Shown here: positions 22,265 to 23,741 of the stretch, one piece after another | How positions within the stretch are numbered: the first letter of the stretch is position 1 | How the letters are laid out: every line of letters starts with the position of its first letter | IMG/VR virus record: IMGVR_UViG_3300032523_000257 | Span: 1 to 23,741 of that record | DNA length: 23,741 nt | Source of the DNA: a virus | Strand: one strand, 5' to 3' | The notes under the pieces: generated by a model | Told to the model about the DNA's origin: nothing | Database searches by the model: none | What the model saw: only the letters and a program-made list of their open reading frames with translations | Program-made: the position numbers and the translations under genes

Positions 22265-23389
22265 TTAGCCGAAGTCTTCGGCAGTTGCGGTGACCGAGAT
22301 AGCCGGTCGCCGATCTGTGGCCGTGGCCACCGATGGTTTACCGGGCGAGCGGTCGATCTGCTCCTGCAGCTTCGACCAGCGGCCCTCGTTATGTTCAAGT
22401 AGTTTCTGCGCCTTCGTGGGTGAGATCAAGCTCAAATCGTACATCTCATCCTTGCGCAGTCGCCACGCCTTGAACGTCTCCTCGACGGCCTCGGCGTCGC
22501 GCCACTTACGCGCGCCCAGACGGCCCTCGACCAGCTTGTAGCCGGGCACGTCCTCATTGGCCGTCAGCCTGCGCTCGACCTCGGCGCGGATGGCCTTGCA
22601 CCAGCCCTCGACCAGTTCGACCTTGCTCATGGCCTTGGCGAGGCCGTCGGAGGCGTCCGGTGTCGTGGCCGTCACGTCGTCAAAGTCGCTGGCCGTAGCG
22701 GCACCGAGCGTCGTCAGCACCTCCTCGCGCAGGGCGGGGCAGGTCGCCTTGGCCTTGCAGAAGCGGCACTGCTTTTCCCCCGGTTCATAGGGTGCGTTGG
22801 GGGTAAGCGCCAACGCGGCGGCGGTCTTGGCGCGCTCGGCAAATGCCGTCAGCTCCTCGACCGTGGCGACGTACTCGCCGACGTAGTTGAGGCGCGGCAT
22901 GTGGATGACCATAACGACGTGCGTAAACGTCCCCGCCCAGTCGAACTCGTGTAAACACCCCAGCGCGTAGAGCATGAGCTGCTCATTCTCCAGCGCGTCT
23001 ACCTTGACCCCCATGCCGTACTTGAGGTCGATGATCGTCAGCCGGTCGGGGTGAATGATCACCGCGTCCGCCGTGCCAAAGCTGTGGGGCACGTCGATCC
23101 ACTTCGAGAACTCGACCCGCTGCTCGACCAGCAGCGTGCCGCCCTCGGCGTACTCGCGCACCAGCTTGGCATAATCGGCGATGTACTCGGCCATCGAGAT
23201 GTCGTCTCGGGGGCCGATGTCCTCGATGCCCTCCAGCACCGACGCCGCCATCGCGTGGGCGCGGGTGCCCTCGTCGGCGTACTTGCTGCTGGTGTCGGGC
23301 AGCGTCTGCTCAAGGAGCAGGGACGCCGGGCAGCGCATCCAGCGGTGCGCGCCGGATGGGCTCATCCTCGCGTGCTCGGCTTCAGACAT
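22265..23389 (-). CDS. DUF2800 Cas4/RecB-like nuclease
   Basis: The protein has 374 residues. The N-terminal SPSGAHRWMRCPAS contributes C20, and GTRAHAMAA (H45) is the next motif. The nuclease core is GTADAVIIHPDRLTIIDLKY (D108, D121, K123), followed by NEQLMLYALG (Q137). A C-terminal cluster KQCRFCKAKATCPA supplies C208, C211 and C217, which with C20 could bind an iron-sulphur cluster as in Cas4 and AddB. These enzymes are exonucleases that produce single-stranded ends. Beside an SSB gene, a recombination or end-processing role is likely. The last 100 residues are charged and less conserved. Start ATG 23389 overlaps the upstream gene by eight bases. Confidence 0.9.
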   Translation of the reverse strand: MSEAEHARMSPSGAHRWMRCPASLLLEQTLPDTSSKYADEGTRAHAMAASVLEGIEDIGPRDDISMAEYIADYAKLVREYAEGGTLLVEQRVEFSKWIDVPHSFGTADAVIIHPDRLTIIDLKYGMGVKVDALENEQLMLYALGCLHEFDWAGTFTHVVMVIHMPRLNYVGEYVATVEELTAFAERAKTAAALALTPNAPYEPGEKQCRFCKAKATCPALREEVLTTLGAATASDFDDVTATTPDASDGLAKAMSKVELVEGWCKAIRAEVERRLTANEDVPGYKLVEGRLGARKWRDAEAVEETFKAWRLRKDEMYDLSLISPTKAQKLLEHNEGRWSKLQEQIDRSPGKPSVATATDRRPAISVTATAEDFG

Positions 23390-23741
23390 GGGTCGCCCTC
23401 CCGTATCGGCCCGTCTTCGGGTCTCGGACAGCGGCCCCCGCCAGCGTGGCCTTCAGCCTGTCAAGCTCACGCCGCTGCATTTCCGTCTGCAACACGAGAA
23501 CGTCGCGCTTGACGGTCACCACCGCCAGCGCGGAGCGGGCGTCGGCCAGCCGTTCCTCAAGGTTGCGCACCGCTGCCTGCTGCGCCTCCCGATAGGTCCG
23601 ATGCTCGGCCAACTCGCGCTGCAGCATCTTGTCCGAGAGTTCCACCTGTGGGGTCACAACCTTGAGGGCCACGCGTCGTCCGGCGGAATCCTCAGCGAGG
23701 TAAACGCTCCCGTAGGCTCCTCGACCGATGGGGATGAGAAC
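23382..23741 (-). CDS. partial ORF: protein-kinase N-lobe motif plus coiled coil
   Basis: The frame is open from the right edge to TGA 23382-23384, giving 119 residues without the true start. Counting from the edge, residues 5-29 read IGRGAYGSVYLAEDSAGRRV, then ALKVV. This is the glycine-rich loop (G6, G8, G11, V13) and the VALK lysine (K27) of eukaryotic-like Ser/Thr kinases, at the right spacing. RELAEH follows with E46, 19 residues after the lysine, where the alpha-C glutamate would be. The rest (about 48-105) is a charged, probable coiled coil, REAQQAAVRNLEERLADARS and onward. No HRD or DFG motif exists before the stop, so a complete catalytic lobe is absent. A GTG at 23672 would give a shorter product lacking the loop. 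Confidence 0.75.
   Translation of the reverse strand, partial: VLIPIGRGAYGSVYLAEDSAGRRVALKVVTPQVELSDKMLQRELAEHRTYREAQQAAVRNLEERLADARSALAVVTVKRDVLVLQTEMQRRELDRLKATLAGAAVRDPKTGRYGRATHV

Noticed and set aside
1-23741. tRNA genes, CRISPR arrays, insertion sequences, integrase or attachment sites
   Set aside because: No cloverleaf, spaced direct-repeat array, transposase, recombinase or att-like repeat was recognised on either strand.

Overview
This window is a stretch of tailed-phage genome with short-tailed (podovirus-like) virion genes. The host is probably an alphaproteobacterium. It has two convergent gene blocks, tightly packed genes that mostly overlap by 1, 4 or 8 bases or sit a few bases apart, and high GC content. 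The host inference rests on two genes on the minus strand: a GcrA-like cell-cycle regulator and a GapR-like (DUF2312) nucleoid protein. Both families belong essentially to Alphaproteobacteria and their phages. I see no integrase, tRNA, rRNA, CRISPR array or insertion sequence. Terminase, portal and major capsid genes are not in the window.

Plus strand, 1-15175, is the late (virion and lysis) block. It opens with two tandem RCC1-repeat beta-propeller proteins, the first cut by the window edge. A lysis cassette follows: an XhlA-like one-TM protein, an M15 peptidase endolysin and a small holin-like protein. The tail module comes next: a head-tail adaptor, a 668-residue tail fibre, a P22 gp10/SU10-like nozzle and a 76-residue protein. 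After that come five genes that look like virion-internal or ejection proteins (924, 328, 236, 318 and 747 residues) and a final 79-residue protein. The block ends at a strong intrinsic terminator (15182-15214).

Minus strand, 23741 down to 15217, is the replication and takeover block, entering from beyond the right edge. In transcription order it holds: an open frame with a protein-kinase glycine-rich loop joined to a coiled coil; a DUF2800 Cas4-like nuclease; a DUF2815 single-strand DNA-binding protein; a GapR-like protein; a family A DNA polymerase with Leu at the position of E. coli Pol I Phe762; a 93-residue unknown; a VRR-NUC nuclease; two small unknowns; a GcrA-like regulator; a cytosine-C5 DNA methyltransferase with a 310-codon frame open inside it; a SNF2-type helicase; and a small zinc-binding-like protein.

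The polymerase, SSB, nucleases and helicase would copy and process phage DNA. The methyltransferase, GcrA-like and GapR-like proteins could change how host and phage DNA are read and packaged in the cell. The most unusual items are the truncated kinase-like gene at the right edge, the GcrA/GapR pair, the overlapping frame in the methyltransferase gene, and the 924-residue protein that combines repeated F-[AS]-V motifs with an EF-hand-like loop.
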